Part shown: in pieces, positions 1 through 8,526 of the stretch
Position numbering within the stretch: position 1 is the stretch's first letter
How the letters are laid out: every line of letters begins with the position of its first letter
Assembly (NCBI RefSeq): GCF_002095535.1
Contig: NZ_MLJI01000001.1
Coordinates: 1,291,832-1,355,831, forward strand
Source: Pantoea cypripedii
GTDB lineage: Bacteria > Pseudomonadota > Gammaproteobacteria > Enterobacterales > Enterobacteriaceae
Length of the DNA stretch: 64,000 nt
Direction of reading: 5' to 3'
The notes under the pieces: model-generated
Seen by the model: the letters and a program-made list of their open reading frames with translations, nothing else
The model's database searches: none
What the model was told of the DNA's origin: nothing
Translations under genes and position numbers: made by a program

Positions 1-68
1 TTTTTTTCGCACGTCAGGACAAGTCGGAGAAAATTATGCACAGGCGATGGCGGCGGGGCTGCCATCAG

Positions 69-91
69 TTATCCACTATTCCTGTGGATAA
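69..91. promoter_or_regulatory. Pair of DnaA-box-like nonamers
   Basis: TTATCCACT (69-77, one mismatch to TTATNCACA) is followed on the other strand by a perfect TTATCCACA (83-91 as TGTGGATAA). A third site, TTATCCCCA on the minus strand at 292-300, has one mismatch. The E. coli uvrB upstream region is also known to carry DnaA boxes, so this is probably a conserved regulatory feature rather than an origin. Confidence 0.55.
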
Positions 92-381
92 CCTTGTGTA
101 TTAGAGACTGAAAACAGAGCGCAAGCGAGGAAATACGCGGCCTGCATACATTATGATGAGAAACTGGACTTTTTAGTGATTTTCTAACAAATCAACATGT
201 TAGTTAAAAGCAAGCCTGAGAATTATCTTGCTCGTCATCAGACTGCAATTTTATGACGCTCTATTGACAAATGTTAAAAGCATCTCCTTTCTGGGGATAA
301 CCTTGTACCACAAGGTGTTACCTGTCGTTGTTAAAATTGCACTGCGGCGAGTCGCCACGCCTCCCCGTAATCGTGCAGAAT

Positions 382-401
382 ATATGTAAATATATCCAGT
401 A
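382..401 (+). promoter_or_regulatory. LexA (SOS) box of uvrB
   Basis: The 20-mer ATATGTAAATATATCCAGTA has the SOS architecture, with ATG in place of CTG at positions 3-5, ten AT-rich bases and CAG at 16-18. Its right half is the same as I recall for the E. coli uvrB box (ending ATCCAGTA). It sits 80 bases before the uvrB start. One mismatch to the CTG-N10-CAG consensus suggests moderate LexA affinity. Confidence 0.7.
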
Positions 402-480
402 TTTTTTACTGGCAAATTCGCGCTGGCAGAGTAGAATTAGCAGCCTGCCCGCCGACTTCTCCAGCAGGAACCGCAAAACC

Positions 481-2502
481 ATGAGTAAAGCCTTTAAACT
501 CAACTCCGCTTTTAAACCATCAGGGGACCAGCCTGAGGCGATTCGTCGTCTGGAAGAGGGGCTGGAGGATGGCCTGGCGCATCAGACGCTGCTGGGGGTG
601 ACCGGTTCGGGAAAAACCTTTACCGTGGCCAATGTGATTGCCGATCTTAACCGGCCGACCATGGTACTGGCCCCCAACAAGACGCTGGCGGCTCAGCTTT
701 ACGGCGAGATGAAGGAGTTTTTTCCGGATAACGCGGTGGAGTTTTTCGTCTCCTACTACGACTACTATCAGCCAGAAGCTTATGTGCCCAGCTCCGACAC
801 CTTTATAGAAAAAGATGCGTCGGTGAATGAGCATATCGAGCAGATGCGTCTGTCGGCCACCAAGGCGCTGCTGGAGCGGCGTGACGTGATTGTGGTGGCG
901 TCGGTTTCGGCGATCTACGGCCTGGGCGATCCCGATCTCTACCTGAAAATGATGCTGCACCTGACGCGCGGCATGATCATTGATCAACGCAGTATTCTGC
1001 GCCGTCTGGCGGAGTTGCAATATAGCCGCAACGACCAGGTGTTCCAGCGCGGCACTTTCCGCGTGCGCGGCGAGGTGATTGATGTCTTCCCGGCTGAATC
1101 TGACGATATCGCGCTGCGCGTGGAGCTGTTCGATGAAGAAGTGGAGCGGCTGTCGCTGTTTGACCCGCTCACCGGCCAGGTGGTTTCGGTGGTGCCGCGT
1201 TTTACCGTTTATCCAAAAACCCACTACGTCACACCGCGCGAACGCATCCTGCAATCGATGGAAGAGATCAAAAAGGAGCTGGTGGTACGCCGTCAGGTGC
1301 TGCTGGAAAACCACAAACTGCTGGAAGAACAGCGTATTACCCAGCGTACCCAGTTTGACCTCGAAATGATGAATGAGTTGGGTTACTGCTCCGGTATCGA
1401 AAACTATTCGCGCTATCTTTCCGGGCGTGGGCCGGGCGAGCCGCCGCCGACGCTGTTTGACTATCTCCCGGCCGATGGCCTGCTGGTGGTGGATGAATCC
1501 CACGTCACCATTCCTCAGATTGGCGGCATGTATCGCGGTGACCGCGCGCGTAAAGAGACGCTGGTGGAGTATGGTTTCCGCCTGCCGTCAGCGCTGGATA
1601 ACCGTCCGCTACGCTTTGAAGAATTTGAAGCGCTGGCCCCGCAAACCATCTATGTTTCGGCCACGCCGGGTAACTACGAACTGGAGAAATCCGGTAATGA
1701 AGTGATTGATCAGGTGGTGCGTCCGACCGGCCTGCTCGATCCGATCCTCGAAGTGCGTCCGGTGACCACCCAGGTGGATGATCTGCTGTCGGAAATTCGT
1801 AAGCGCGTAGAGATCAATGAACGTGTGCTGGTCACCACCCTAACTAAGCGCATGGCGGAAGATTTGACCGAGTACCTGGAAGAACACGGTGAGAAGGTGC
1901 GTTATCTGCACTCGGATATCGACACCGTGGAGCGTATGGAGATCATTCGCGACCTGCGCCTGGGTGAGTTTGACGTGCTGGTGGGGATCAACCTGCTGCG
2001 TGAAGGGCTGGATATGCCGGAAGTGTCGCTGGTGGCGATTCTGGATGCCGATAAAGAAGGCTTCCTGCGCTCCGAACGTTCACTGATTCAAACCATTGGC
2101 CGTGCCGCGCGTAACATCAATGGTAAAGCAATTCTGTACGCCGATAAGATCACACCGTCGATGGCGCGCGCCATTGGGGAGACTGAACGCCGTCGCGAGA
2201 AACAGCAGCGCTACAACGAAGAAAACGGCATCGTGCCACAGGGACTGAACAAAAAGATCACCGATATTCTCGAACTGGGTAAAAACGTGGTCAAAACCCG
2301 TGGCAAGGGCAAAACGGCATCGCGCACCGCCGCTGAAGCCGAGGCCAGCTATCTGGCGCTCACGCCGCAGGCGATGCAGAAGAAAATTCATGAGCTGGAA
2401 GGGCAGATGCAGCAGCACGCGCAGAATCTGGAGTTTGAAGAGGCCGCGCGGGTACGCGACCAGTTGCATGAACTGCGCGAGCTGTTTATCGCCGCCTCCT
2501 GA
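481..2502 (+). CDS. uvrB: UvrABC nucleotide-excision repair subunit B
   Basis: UvrB is the damage-verifying helicase-like subunit of the cytoplasmic UvrABC excision nuclease: loaded by UvrA, it recruits UvrC. The product is 673 residues, the E. coli length. A Walker A motif GVTGSGKT lies near residues 39-46, the Tyr-rich beta-hairpin ([10 protein letters not shown]) near 92-101, helicase motif II-like VVDESH near 337, and a C-terminal UVR helical hairpin occupies about the last 40 residues. The ATG at 481 (MSKAFKLNS) was chosen because it matches the known N-terminus and follows the LexA box. A palindromic repeat pair lies directly downstream. Confidence 0.98.
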   Translation: MSKAFKLNSAFKPSGDQPEAIRRLEEGLEDGLAHQTLLGVTGSGKTFTVANVIADLNRPTMVLAPNKTLAAQLYGEMKEFFPDNAVEFFVSYYDYYQPEAYVPSSDTFIEKDASVNEHIEQMRLSATKALLERRDVIVVASVSAIYGLGDPDLYLKMMLHLTRGMIIDQRSILRRLAELQYSRNDQVFQRGTFRVRGEVIDVFPAESDDIALRVELFDEEVERLSLFDPLTGQVVSVVPRFTVYPKTHYVTPRERILQSMEEIKKELVVRRQVLLENHKLLEEQRITQRTQFDLEMMNELGYCSGIENYSRYLSGRGPGEPPPTLFDYLPADGLLVVDESHVTIPQIGGMYRGDRARKETLVEYGFRLPSALDNRPLRFEEFEALAPQTIYVSATPGNYELEKSGNEVIDQVVRPTGLLDPILEVRPVTTQVDDLLSEIRKRVEINERVLVTTLTKRMAEDLTEYLEEHGEKVRYLHSDIDTVERMEIIRDLRLGEFDVLVGINLLREGLDMPEVSLVAILDADKEGFLRSERSLIQTIGRAARNINGKAILYADKITPSMARAIGETERRREKQQRYNEENGIVPQGLNKKITDILELGKNVVKTRGKGKTASRTAAEAEASYLALTPQAMQKKIHELEGQMQQHAQNLEFEEAARVRDQLHELRELFIAAS

Positions 2503-2520
2503 TAACCGGAGCACCCTTTT

Positions 2521-2590
2521 GCAGCGGCGCGATTTATCGCGCTTTTTTCCGATGCTGCGACCGAAATTGCGCGATAAATCGCGCCGCTAC
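2521..2590. repeat. Palindromic intergenic repeat, inverted pair (R-F)
   Basis: Two copies of the window-wide repeat lie between convergent uvrB and ybhK: GCAGCGGCGCGATTTATCGCGC (2521-2542) and its inverse at 2569-2590, ending CCGCTAC. The pair spans 70 bases and could fold as a long hairpin in either transcript, so it may also act as a transcription stop. Confidence 0.8.
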
Positions 2591-2612
2591 GGGATGTAGC
2601 GCAATTTTCAGG

Positions 2613-3515
2613 TCAAAATGCCTGGATGGCATGTTCCAGCGCCACGCGCAGCAGCTGGCGGTCGTGTCGATATTTAATATCGGCGGCTTCCAGCGGTTCG
2701 CGCACGATTAAACGCTCCTCCACACCGCGAATATCCGCCGCCGGGCTGACGATCACCGCATCAATCACCCGCTTACCAATTGCTTGTTCCATGATCACCA
2801 GTTTGTCCGCCACGGTCAGGCTGGCTGCCGCCGGGCTGAGTTCCCGGCCCAGGTTGCCGATAAACACCATGGTTGCCGGGGTGCGACGCAATGCGCGCGC
2901 CATCTCTTCCATCAGCAGAATCGGCATCAGGCTGGTGTAGAAACTGCCGGGACCGATCAGGATCAGATCCGCTTCGCCAATCGCATCCAGCGCTTCACGC
3001 GTGGGGATGACGTTGGGATGCAGCATCAACTCCTGCGGAGCCTGCTTCATCTCATCAACTGCGGTTTCGCCGTACACCATATTGCCTTCGTTATCCTGGG
3101 CCACCAGATCGACGGGTTGCTCGGACATCGGAATCAAAAAGGCATCCACTTTCAGCAGGTTGCGGATGATGTTGATGGCTTCCAGCGGCCGCACGCTGAG
3201 ATGGTCAAGCGCTTTCAGGATCAGGTTGCCGAGGTTGTGGCCGGCCAGTTCGCCATTGCCGGTGAAGCGATATTCAAACATCGCCGAGGCGACGCTCGGT
3301 TCGGTGATCAACTGGTTGATGCAGTTACGCATATCGCCCCAGGCAATGCCGCCTTCTGAGCGGCGGATGCGTCCGGTCGAACCGCCGTTGTCGGTGGTGG
3401 TAACAATACCGGTCAGACGCGAGCCAAGCGGTGCCAGCGCCGACATCACACGACCCAGACCGTGGCCGCCGCCCAGCGCCACCACACGATCCAAATCTGC
3501 CAGGGTACGATTCAT
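2613..3515 (-). CDS. ybhK: YvcK/YbhK family gluconeogenesis-factor-like protein
   Basis: This 300-residue protein belongs to the YvcK/CofD-like family. Members bind UDP-sugars, and in Bacillus they are needed for growth on gluconeogenic carbon sources and for cell shape. The enterobacterial member YbhK has no firmly assigned reaction. The N-terminal GGGHGLGR nucleotide-binding loop (about residues 15-22), TTDNGGSTG and GHNLGNL motifs are visible. It is cytoplasmic, with no signal peptide. It is divergent from the moa operon and convergent with uvrB, as in E. coli. Confidence 0.93.
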   Translation of the reverse strand: MNRTLADLDRVVALGGGHGLGRVMSALAPLGSRLTGIVTTTDNGGSTGRIRRSEGGIAWGDMRNCINQLITEPSVASAMFEYRFTGNGELAGHNLGNLILKALDHLSVRPLEAINIIRNLLKVDAFLIPMSEQPVDLVAQDNEGNMVYGETAVDEMKQAPQELMLHPNVIPTREALDAIGEADLILIGPGSFYTSLMPILLMEEMARALRRTPATMVFIGNLGRELSPAAASLTVADKLVIMEQAIGKRVIDAVIVSPAADIRGVEERLIVREPLEAADIKYRHDRQLLRVALEHAIQAF

Positions 3516-3623
3516 GTTGCTCCTTATGACTGACGCTCAACCGTTGAGCAGCAGTTAAACTGATATGTATCAAAATCTGTCGGCTATTTTAACGTATCCT
3601 GTCGCGAAAATGCGGTGAAAAAA

Positions 3624-3647
3624 CGTTATGTATCAGTATATATAGCG
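3624..3647. promoter_or_regulatory. Probable ModE-molybdate operator
   Basis: CGTTATGT (3624-3631), eight bases, then ATATAGCG (3640-3647) forms an imperfect inverted repeat with the arm sequence and N8 spacing I recall for the E. coli modA operator (CGTTATAT-N8-ACATAACG). It lies about 70-95 bases before the Moco riboswitch, where ModE-molybdate would be expected to activate moaA. Inferred from pattern only. Confidence 0.55.
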
Positions 3648-3719
3648 AAAATCCCTGATGGAAGCGAACAACAAATCGCGCTAACATTCAGGCAACCGTG
3701 TTGCCTTGAGTCGCAACAT

Positions 3720-3830
3720 ACACTCTAGCCTGTGTACCTAAGTCTTCGGATACGGTGCCCAGGCCGCAGCCTTGAGCTGCCAGGGTGCAGAAAGAAATGA
3801 CTGCATCTCCCGTATTTGGAAAGGTGTTCA
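3720..3830 (+). ncRNA. Moco (molybdenum cofactor) riboswitch
   Basis: This leader aligns with the E. coli moaA Moco RNA as I recall it. Shared blocks are ACTCTAGCCT at the start, GATACGGTGC, GAAAGAAATGACT and CTCCCGTAT.TGGAAAGGTGT before the start codon. Pairing elements are visible: GATACGG with CCGTAT, and GCAG/CTGC closing the GAAAGAAATGA loop. The RNA senses molybdenum cofactor and represses moaA translation. The AAAGG ribosome-binding site lies in the 3' part of the element, consistent with translational control. Confidence 0.92.
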
Positions 3831-3831
3831 G

Positions 3832-4818
3832 GTGTCACAACTTACAGATAGCTACGCGCGCAGCTTTTATTATCTGCGCTTGTCGGTCACGGACGTGTGT
3901 AACTTCCGTTGTACCTATTGCCTGCCCGAGGGCTACAAACCCCAGGGAACGCGCAATAAAAGTTTTCTCTCGCTTGATGAAATCCGTCGCGTGACGCGTG
4001 CCTTTGCGGCCGCGGGCACTGAAAAAGTGCGCCTGACGGGTGGCGAGCCTTCCTTACGTCGTGATTTCACCGACATCATTGCTGCGGTGCGCGAAAATGA
4101 CGCCATTCGTCAAATAGCCGTTACTACTAACGGCTATCGTCTGGCGCGTGATGTTGGCGAATGGCGTGCCGCCGGGCTGACGGCCCTCAATGTCAGCGTC
4201 GATAGCCTTGATGCCCGCCAGTTTCACGCCATCACCGGGCAGGACAAGTTTCATCAGGTCATGGCGGGCATTGATGCCGCTTTTGAGGCCGGTTTTGCGC
4301 AGGTGAAAGTCAACAGTGTGCTGATGCGCGATGTTAACAGCCACAGCCTCGACACCTTTCTGCAGTGGATTCGTACCCGACCGATCCAGCTACGTTTTAT
4401 CGAGCTGATGGAAACCGGGGAGGGCGGCGAGTTGTTCCGTCGTCACCATATCTCGGGCGAGGTGATCCGCGACCAGCTGATTATGCAGGGCTGGCAGCGC
4501 CAGCCGCGCGGTCGGAGCGATGGCCCGGCGCAGGTGTTTCGCCATCCCGATTATCAGGGCGAGATCGGTCTGATCATGCCGTATGCCAAAGATTTTTGTG
4601 CCAGCTGCAATCGCCTGCGTGTGTCGGCGATCGGTAACCTGCATCTGTGCCTGTTTGGTGATGGCGGAGTTCCGCTGCGCGATCTGCTGGCATCCGACGA
4701 TCAGCAGGACGAGCTACAGGCACGCATCGCCTGGAGCCTTGGGCAGAAAAAGCAGACGCATTTTCTGCATCAGGGCAACACCGGTATTACGCAAAATCTT
4801 TCCTTCATTGGTGGCTAA
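3832..4818 (+). CDS. moaA: GTP 3',8-cyclase MoaA
   Basis: MoaA is a radical-SAM enzyme that with MoaC converts GTP to cyclic pyranopterin monophosphate, the first step of molybdenum-cofactor synthesis. The 328-residue product has the SAM-cluster motif CNFRCTYC (Cys23, Cys27, Cys30), a C-terminal second cluster CASC...C, and ends in the functional Gly-Gly. I chose the GTG at 3832 because its N-terminus [15 protein letters not shown] matches the family. An in-frame TTG at 3772 lies inside the riboswitch and is rejected. It is first gene of a tight moaABCDE operon. Confidence 0.97.
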   Translation: MSQLTDSYARSFYYLRLSVTDVCNFRCTYCLPEGYKPQGTRNKSFLSLDEIRRVTRAFAAAGTEKVRLTGGEPSLRRDFTDIIAAVRENDAIRQIAVTTNGYRLARDVGEWRAAGLTALNVSVDSLDARQFHAITGQDKFHQVMAGIDAAFEAGFAQVKVNSVLMRDVNSHSLDTFLQWIRTRPIQLRFIELMETGEGGELFRRHHISGEVIRDQLIMQGWQRQPRGRSDGPAQVFRHPDYQGEIGLIMPYAKDFCASCNRLRVSAIGNLHLCLFGDGGVPLRDLLASDDQQDELQARIAWSLGQKKQTHFLHQGNTGITQNLSFIGG

Positions 4819-4834
4819 CAAAGGAGTTATGGCC

Positions 4835-5350
4835 ATGGGTAAATCTTCCGGCGACTTTGTTGCCATCAACGCTGCGGTGCTGACCGTTTCTGACAGCCGT
4901 GATGCCAGTAACGACACCTCAGGTGATTATTTGCGTGAAGCACTGACCGAAGCCGGACATCAGGTGGTCGATCACGCGATCGTCCCGGATAACCGCTATC
5001 GCATTCGCGCCACGGTGTCGCGCTGGATCGCCAGCGAAGATGTCCAGTTGGTGATCGTTAACGGCGGCACCGGTTTTAACAGCAAAAACAGCACGCCAGA
5101 AGCGCTGCTGCCGCTGTTTGATCGCGAGATTGAAGGATTTGGCGAGCTGTTCCGCATGATCTCATACGAAGAGATCGGCAGCGCCACTTTGCAGTCACGC
5201 GCAGTGGCGGGTATGGCGAACCAAACGCTGATTTTTGCCGTACCCGGTTCCAGCAACGCCTGCCGCAGTGCCTGGGAACGCATCATTATCGATCAACTGG
5301 ATGCGCGTACCCGTCCCTGTAATTTTGTCTCTCATTTGAAGAAGTTGTAA
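4835..5350 (+). CDS. moaB: Molybdenum cofactor biosynthesis protein MoaB
   Basis: MoaB is a MogA/MoaB-fold protein linked to molybdopterin adenylylation. In E. coli it is not essential because MogA does this job. The product has 171 residues from the ATG at 4835. An ATG six bases earlier (4829) is in frame but sits only two bases from the AAGGAG ribosome-binding site, so the second start is preferred. TVSDSR, DTSGDYL, a GGTG motif and the RPCNF ending are family features. It starts 16 bases after moaA. Confidence 0.95.
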   Translation: MGKSSGDFVAINAAVLTVSDSRDASNDTSGDYLREALTEAGHQVVDHAIVPDNRYRIRATVSRWIASEDVQLVIVNGGTGFNSKNSTPEALLPLFDREIEGFGELFRMISYEEIGSATLQSRAVAGMANQTLIFAVPGSSNACRSAWERIIIDQLDARTRPCNFVSHLKKL

Positions 5351-5352
5351 GC

Positions 5353-5838
5353 ATGTCCTCGTTAACTCATATCAATGCCGCTGGCGAAGCCCATATGGTG
5401 GATGTCTCCGGCAAAACCGAAACGGTGCGTGAAGCCCAGGCGGAAGCGCTGGTGCTGATGAAGCCGGAAACGCTGCAAATGATCATCGATGGCAGCCACC
5501 ACAAAGGCGATGTGTTCGCGACTGCGCGTATCGCAGGTATTCAGGCCGCCAAGCGCACCTGGGAACTGATCCCGCTGTGCCATCCGCTGATGCTAAGCAA
5601 AGTGGAGGTGACGCTGATGGCTGAGCCGGAACACAGCCGGGTGCGCGTCACCTCGCGCTGCCGTCTCACCGGTAAAACCGGTGTCGAAATGGAAGCGCTG
5701 ACGGCTGCGTCGGTCGCGGCCCTGACCATCTATGACATGTGCAAAGCGGTGCAAAAAGATATCGTCATCGATCAGTTACGTTTGCTGAGCAAAAGCGGCG
5801 GCAAATCCGGTGATTTTCAGGCGGTGCAGCATGATTAA
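5353..5838 (+). CDS. moaC: Cyclic pyranopterin monophosphate synthase MoaC
   Basis: MoaC converts 3',8-cyclo-GTP made by MoaA to cyclic pyranopterin monophosphate. The 161-residue length, the DGSHHKGDV block, the IPLCHPL motif and the [20 protein letters not shown] block are diagnostic. It begins two bases after moaB and its last 8 bases overlap the start of moaD, so translation is probably coupled. Confidence 0.97.
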   Translation: MSSLTHINAAGEAHMVDVSGKTETVREAQAEALVLMKPETLQMIIDGSHHKGDVFATARIAGIQAAKRTWELIPLCHPLMLSKVEVTLMAEPEHSRVRVTSRCRLTGKTGVEMEALTAASVAALTIYDMCKAVQKDIVIDQLRLLSKSGGKSGDFQAVQHD

Positions 5839-6076
5839 GGTGCTGTTTTTTGCTCAGGTCCGTGAGCTGACCGGCACCAGCGCGCTGGAACTGACACCTG
5901 AATATGCTGATGTGGCGGCATTACGCCATGCGCTGGCGGCGAAAAATGATCGCTGGGCGCTGGCGCTGGAATCCGGCAAATTGCTGGCGGCGGTCAATCA
6001 AACCCTGGTGCCGATGAGCCACCCGCTGCGCACCGGTGATGAAGTGGCCTTTTTCCCGCCGGTAACCGGAGGTTAA
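5831..6076 (+). CDS. moaD: Molybdopterin synthase sulfur-carrier subunit MoaD
   Basis: MoaD is the small ubiquitin-fold subunit of molybdopterin synthase. Its C-terminal Gly-Gly is adenylated by MoeB and then thiocarboxylated. The product is 81 residues and ends PPVTGG. The ATG at 5831 ([13 protein letters not shown]) matches the family; a longer frame from 5810 lies inside moaC and is not used. Its stop overlaps the moaE start by one base. Confidence 0.97.
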   Translation: MIKVLFFAQVRELTGTSALELTPEYADVAALRHALAAKNDRWALALESGKLLAAVNQTLVPMSHPLRTGDEVAFFPPVTGG

Positions 6077-6531
6077 TGATGGAAACCCGCATTCGTGTCG
6101 GCCACGAGGCCTTTAGCGTGGCAGAGGAGTATGCCTGGTTGTCGGCGCATGACAGCGACGGCGCAGTGGTGACCTTCACCGGTAAAGTCCGCAATCATAA
6201 TCTTGGTGACAGCGTGGCAGCACTGACGCTGGAGCATTATCCGGGCATGACGGAAAAAGCGCTGAAGGAAATCGTCGATGAGGCCCGTCAGCGCTGGGCG
6301 CTGCAACAGGTATCGGTGATTCACCGCGTCGGCGCGCTTTTCCCAGGCGACGAAATCGTGTTTGTCGGTGTCAGCAGTGCGCATCGCAGCACCGCCTTTG
6401 CCGCAGCAGAATTCATCATGGATTACCTGAAAACCCGCGCCCCCTTCTGGAAGCGTGAAGCGACCACCGAAGGCGAACGCTGGGTGGATGCGCGCGATAG
6501 CGACCATCAGGCAGCAGAACGCTGGAAGTAA
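6076..6531 (+). CDS. moaE: Molybdopterin synthase catalytic subunit MoaE
   Basis: MoaE forms the heterotetrameric molybdopterin synthase with MoaD and inserts the dithiolene sulfurs into cyclic pyranopterin monophosphate. The 151-residue product carries the conserved FTGKVRNHN, LEHYPGM and active-site lysine block MDYLKTRAPFWKRE. Two adjacent ATG codons (6076 and 6079) are possible; the first overlaps the moaD stop. Last gene of the operon. Confidence 0.97.
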   Translation: MMETRIRVGHEAFSVAEEYAWLSAHDSDGAVVTFTGKVRNHNLGDSVAALTLEHYPGMTEKALKEIVDEARQRWALQQVSVIHRVGALFPGDEIVFVGVSSAHRSTAFAAAEFIMDYLKTRAPFWKREATTEGERWVDARDSDHQAAERWK

Positions 6532-6601
6532 CGCGCAAAACCGTCCGGCTCTGATGGCGGCAGGCCACTGAAAACGTTAAGGTAAGGTTTTTGTTTGCGT
6601 C

Positions 6602-6649
6602 AGGGAACGAGATGAAAACCACTGTAGGGAACGAGATGAAAACCACTGT
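6602..6649 (+). repeat. Exact 24-bp tandem duplication spanning a start codon
   Basis: The 24-base unit beginning AGGGAACGAGATGAAAACCA occurs twice, head to tail (6602-6625 and 6626-6649). Each copy contains a weak ribosome-binding site and an ATG in the same frame, giving the downstream lipoprotein gene two nearly equivalent starts eight codons apart. Confidence 0.95.
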
Positions 6650-7730
6650 GATCCTCAAACGCGCCGCGTTACTGGCCTTGCTGGTGCTGGCGGGTTGTAG
6701 CACCAAAAAGCCACCGCAGGCACCGGTGCGCCAGCCAACCGACGTCAAGGCGCAAATCCGCCAGCTTCTGCCCAGCCATGTCACGCAGAAAGCCGACTGG
6801 GCTGACGATATCTACACCGCCTTTCGCACCCAGCAACTGGATCCCAGCGTCAGTAACCTGTGTGCGGTGATCGCCATCGCCGATCAGGAATCCAACTTTA
6901 GCGCGGACGCCAACGTTCCGGGGCTGCCGAAAATTGCCTGGGGCGAAATCGATCGCCGCGCGGCGAAGCTGCATATTCCCGCCTTTGTGGTGCGGACTGC
7001 GTTATTGATTAAATCCCCCAGCGGCGAAAGCTATGCCGCGCGTCTCGACAAAGTCCGTAGCGAGAAAGAGTTGAGCGCCATCTTTGATGACTTTATCGAT
7101 ATGGTGCCGATGGGCCAGAAATTGTTCGGCAACCTCAACCCGATTCACACCGGAGGGCCGATGCAGGTCAGCATCGAGTTTGCTGAGGCGCACGCCAGGG
7201 GTTATCCGTGGCCGGTGGATGGCTCAATTCGTCGCGAAGTCTTTACCCGGCACGGCGGCATGTATTTTGGCATCATGCATCTGCTGGGCTATCCGGCGGA
7301 TTACTCCGCGCCACTGTACCGCTTTGCCGATTTCAATGCCGGTTGGTACGCCAGCCGCAACGCGGCTTTCCAGGCGGCAGTGGCACGCGCCAGCGGCATC
7401 AAACTGGCGCTGGACGGTGATTTGATTCAATACGGTAGTGATGCCGCCGGATCAACCGAGCTGGCGGTGCGCACGCTGAGTAAGCAACTGGATATGAGCA
7501 ACCGGGAAATTCGCCGCGACCTGGAGAAGGGGGAACAACCCGACTTCAGCAACAGCGTGCTGTGGAAACAGCTCTTCACCCTGGCGGATAAAATGGCGGG
7601 AAAACGTCTGCCGCGTGAAATGCTGCCGGGCATTAAGCTGGAAAGCCCGAAAATCACCCGTAATCTCACCACCGCCTGGTTTGCCCAGCGTGTAGACAGC
7701 CGTTATCAACAGTGTTTGACGCGCCGTTGA
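6636..7730 (+). CDS. YaiW-like DUF1615 outer-membrane lipoprotein
   Basis: A DUF1615-family lipoprotein of 364 residues from the ATG at 6636; E. coli YaiW is the known relative, a surface-associated lipoprotein tied to peptide uptake with SbmA. The signal peptide is short and typical, with lipobox LVLAGC; the cysteine would be lipidated. Residue 2 after the cysteine is Thr, compatible with outer-membrane sorting. An alternative start at 6612 adds eight residues by the tandem duplication, and a TTG at 6591 is also in frame. There is no sbmA partner nearby. Reaction unknown. Confidence 0.8.
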   Translation: MKTTVILKRAALLALLVLAGCSTKKPPQAPVRQPTDVKAQIRQLLPSHVTQKADWADDIYTAFRTQQLDPSVSNLCAVIAIADQESNFSADANVPGLPKIAWGEIDRRAAKLHIPAFVVRTALLIKSPSGESYAARLDKVRSEKELSAIFDDFIDMVPMGQKLFGNLNPIHTGGPMQVSIEFAEAHARGYPWPVDGSIRREVFTRHGGMYFGIMHLLGYPADYSAPLYRFADFNAGWYASRNAAFQAAVARASGIKLALDGDLIQYGSDAAGSTELAVRTLSKQLDMSNREIRRDLEKGEQPDFSNSVLWKQLFTLADKMAGKRLPREMLPGIKLESPKITRNLTTAWFAQRVDSRYQQCLTRR

Positions 7731-7788
7731 CGCGGCAGGGCGTAAGCTCCACACTTACAGAGTTTGTCTAACTACTAAGAGGTGCATC

Positions 7789-8496
7789 ATGGACCGATAT
7801 CCACGTAACGATTCAATCGTGCAGCAGGCCTCGGCCGGGCTGCAAACCTATATGGCGCAGGTGTATGGCTGGATGACCTGTGGTTTGCTGCTGACGGCGT
7901 TTGTATCCTGGTTCGCCGCCCGCACACCCGCAGTGATGGAGCTGGTGTTTGCTAACCGCATCACCTTCTTTGGCCTGATCATTGTGCAGCTGGCAGTGGT
8001 GTTTGTGCTGTCCGGGATGGTGCATCGTCTGAGCGGCGCGGTAGCAACCGCGTTGTTTATGCTGTATTCGGCGCTTACCGGCCTGACCATCGCCAGCATT
8101 TTCCTTGTTTATACTTATTCGTCTATCGCCAGCACCTTCTTTGTGACTGCCGGGATGTTTGGTGCCATGAGTTTTTATGGCTACACCACCAAACGTGACC
8201 TCAGCCGTTTTGGCAGCCTGCTGTTTATGGCGCTGATTGGTATTGTGCTGGCGTCGCTGGTTAACTTCTGGCTGAAAAGCCCGGCGTTGATGTGGGCCAT
8301 CACCTATATCGGCGTGGTGGTGTTTGTTGGCCTGACCGCCTACGACACCCAGAAGCTGAAAGCGATTGGTGAGACGGTCAACGTGGATGATAAAGAGAAC
8401 CTGCGTCGTTTCTCAATTATGGGCGCGCTGACGTTATATCTCGACTTCATCAACCTGTTCCTGATGCTGCTGCGGATTTTCGGTAACCGCCGCTAA
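7789..8496 (+). CDS. ybhL: Bax inhibitor-1 family membrane protein YbhL
   Basis: A 235-residue inner-membrane protein of the BI-1/YccA/YbhL (TMBIM) family with seven hydrophobic segments. Family members are pH-sensitive cation leak channels or protease modulators; the role of YbhL itself is not settled. The C-terminal block FVGLTAYDTQKLK...ALTLYLDFINLFLMLLRIFG is near-identical to E. coli YbhL. An AAGAGG ribosome-binding site precedes the ATG. Convergent with ybhN across a hairpin. Confidence 0.95.
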   Translation: MDRYPRNDSIVQQASAGLQTYMAQVYGWMTCGLLLTAFVSWFAARTPAVMELVFANRITFFGLIIVQLAVVFVLSGMVHRLSGAVATALFMLYSALTGLTIASIFLVYTYSSIASTFFVTAGMFGAMSFYGYTTKRDLSRFGSLLFMALIGIVLASLVNFWLKSPALMWAITYIGVVVFVGLTAYDTQKLKAIGETVNVDDKENLRRFSIMGALTLYLDFINLFLMLLRIFGNRR

Positions 8497-8503
8497 GTAA
8501 AAC

Positions 8504-8526
8504 CGGCACCTGGTGTTCAGGTGCCG
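8504..8526. terminator. Convergent hairpin between ybhL and ybhN
   Basis: CGGCACCTG (8504-8512), a 5-base loop and CAGGTGCCG (8518-8526) form a perfect 9-bp stem. It lies just after ybhL and overlaps the ybhN stop codon. There is only a short T-rich tail, so it is a plausible but weak bidirectional terminator. Confidence 0.6.

Larger units (their letters stand above)
1..480. other. Non-coding region upstream of uvrB
   Basis: No convincing gene is visible in these 480 bases. The stretch holds three DnaA-box-like nonamers, a TTGACA hexamer at 264-269 without a good -10 partner, a perfect 7-bp inverted repeat with a 3-base loop at 300-316 (ACCTTGT/ACAAGGT), a direct repeat of GGATAACCTTGT (86-97 and 295-306) and a LexA-like box just before uvrB. 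A long in-frame N-terminal extension of uvrB could be drawn back to 328, but it runs through the LexA box and lacks homology to UvrB, so I treat it as leader. Confidence 0.6.

Noticed and set aside
61..91. Replication origin suggested by DnaA boxes
   Set aside because: Only three boxes, no AT-rich unwinding element or dnaA/gidA neighbours; better explained as uvrB regulation.
520..1503. Long minus-strand frame (327 codons) opposite uvrB
   Set aside because: Antisense shadow of a clear uvrB; composition and motifs do not suggest a protein.
3772..3831. TTG start giving moaA twenty extra residues
   Set aside because: Lies within the Moco riboswitch and adds residues absent from MoaA proteins.
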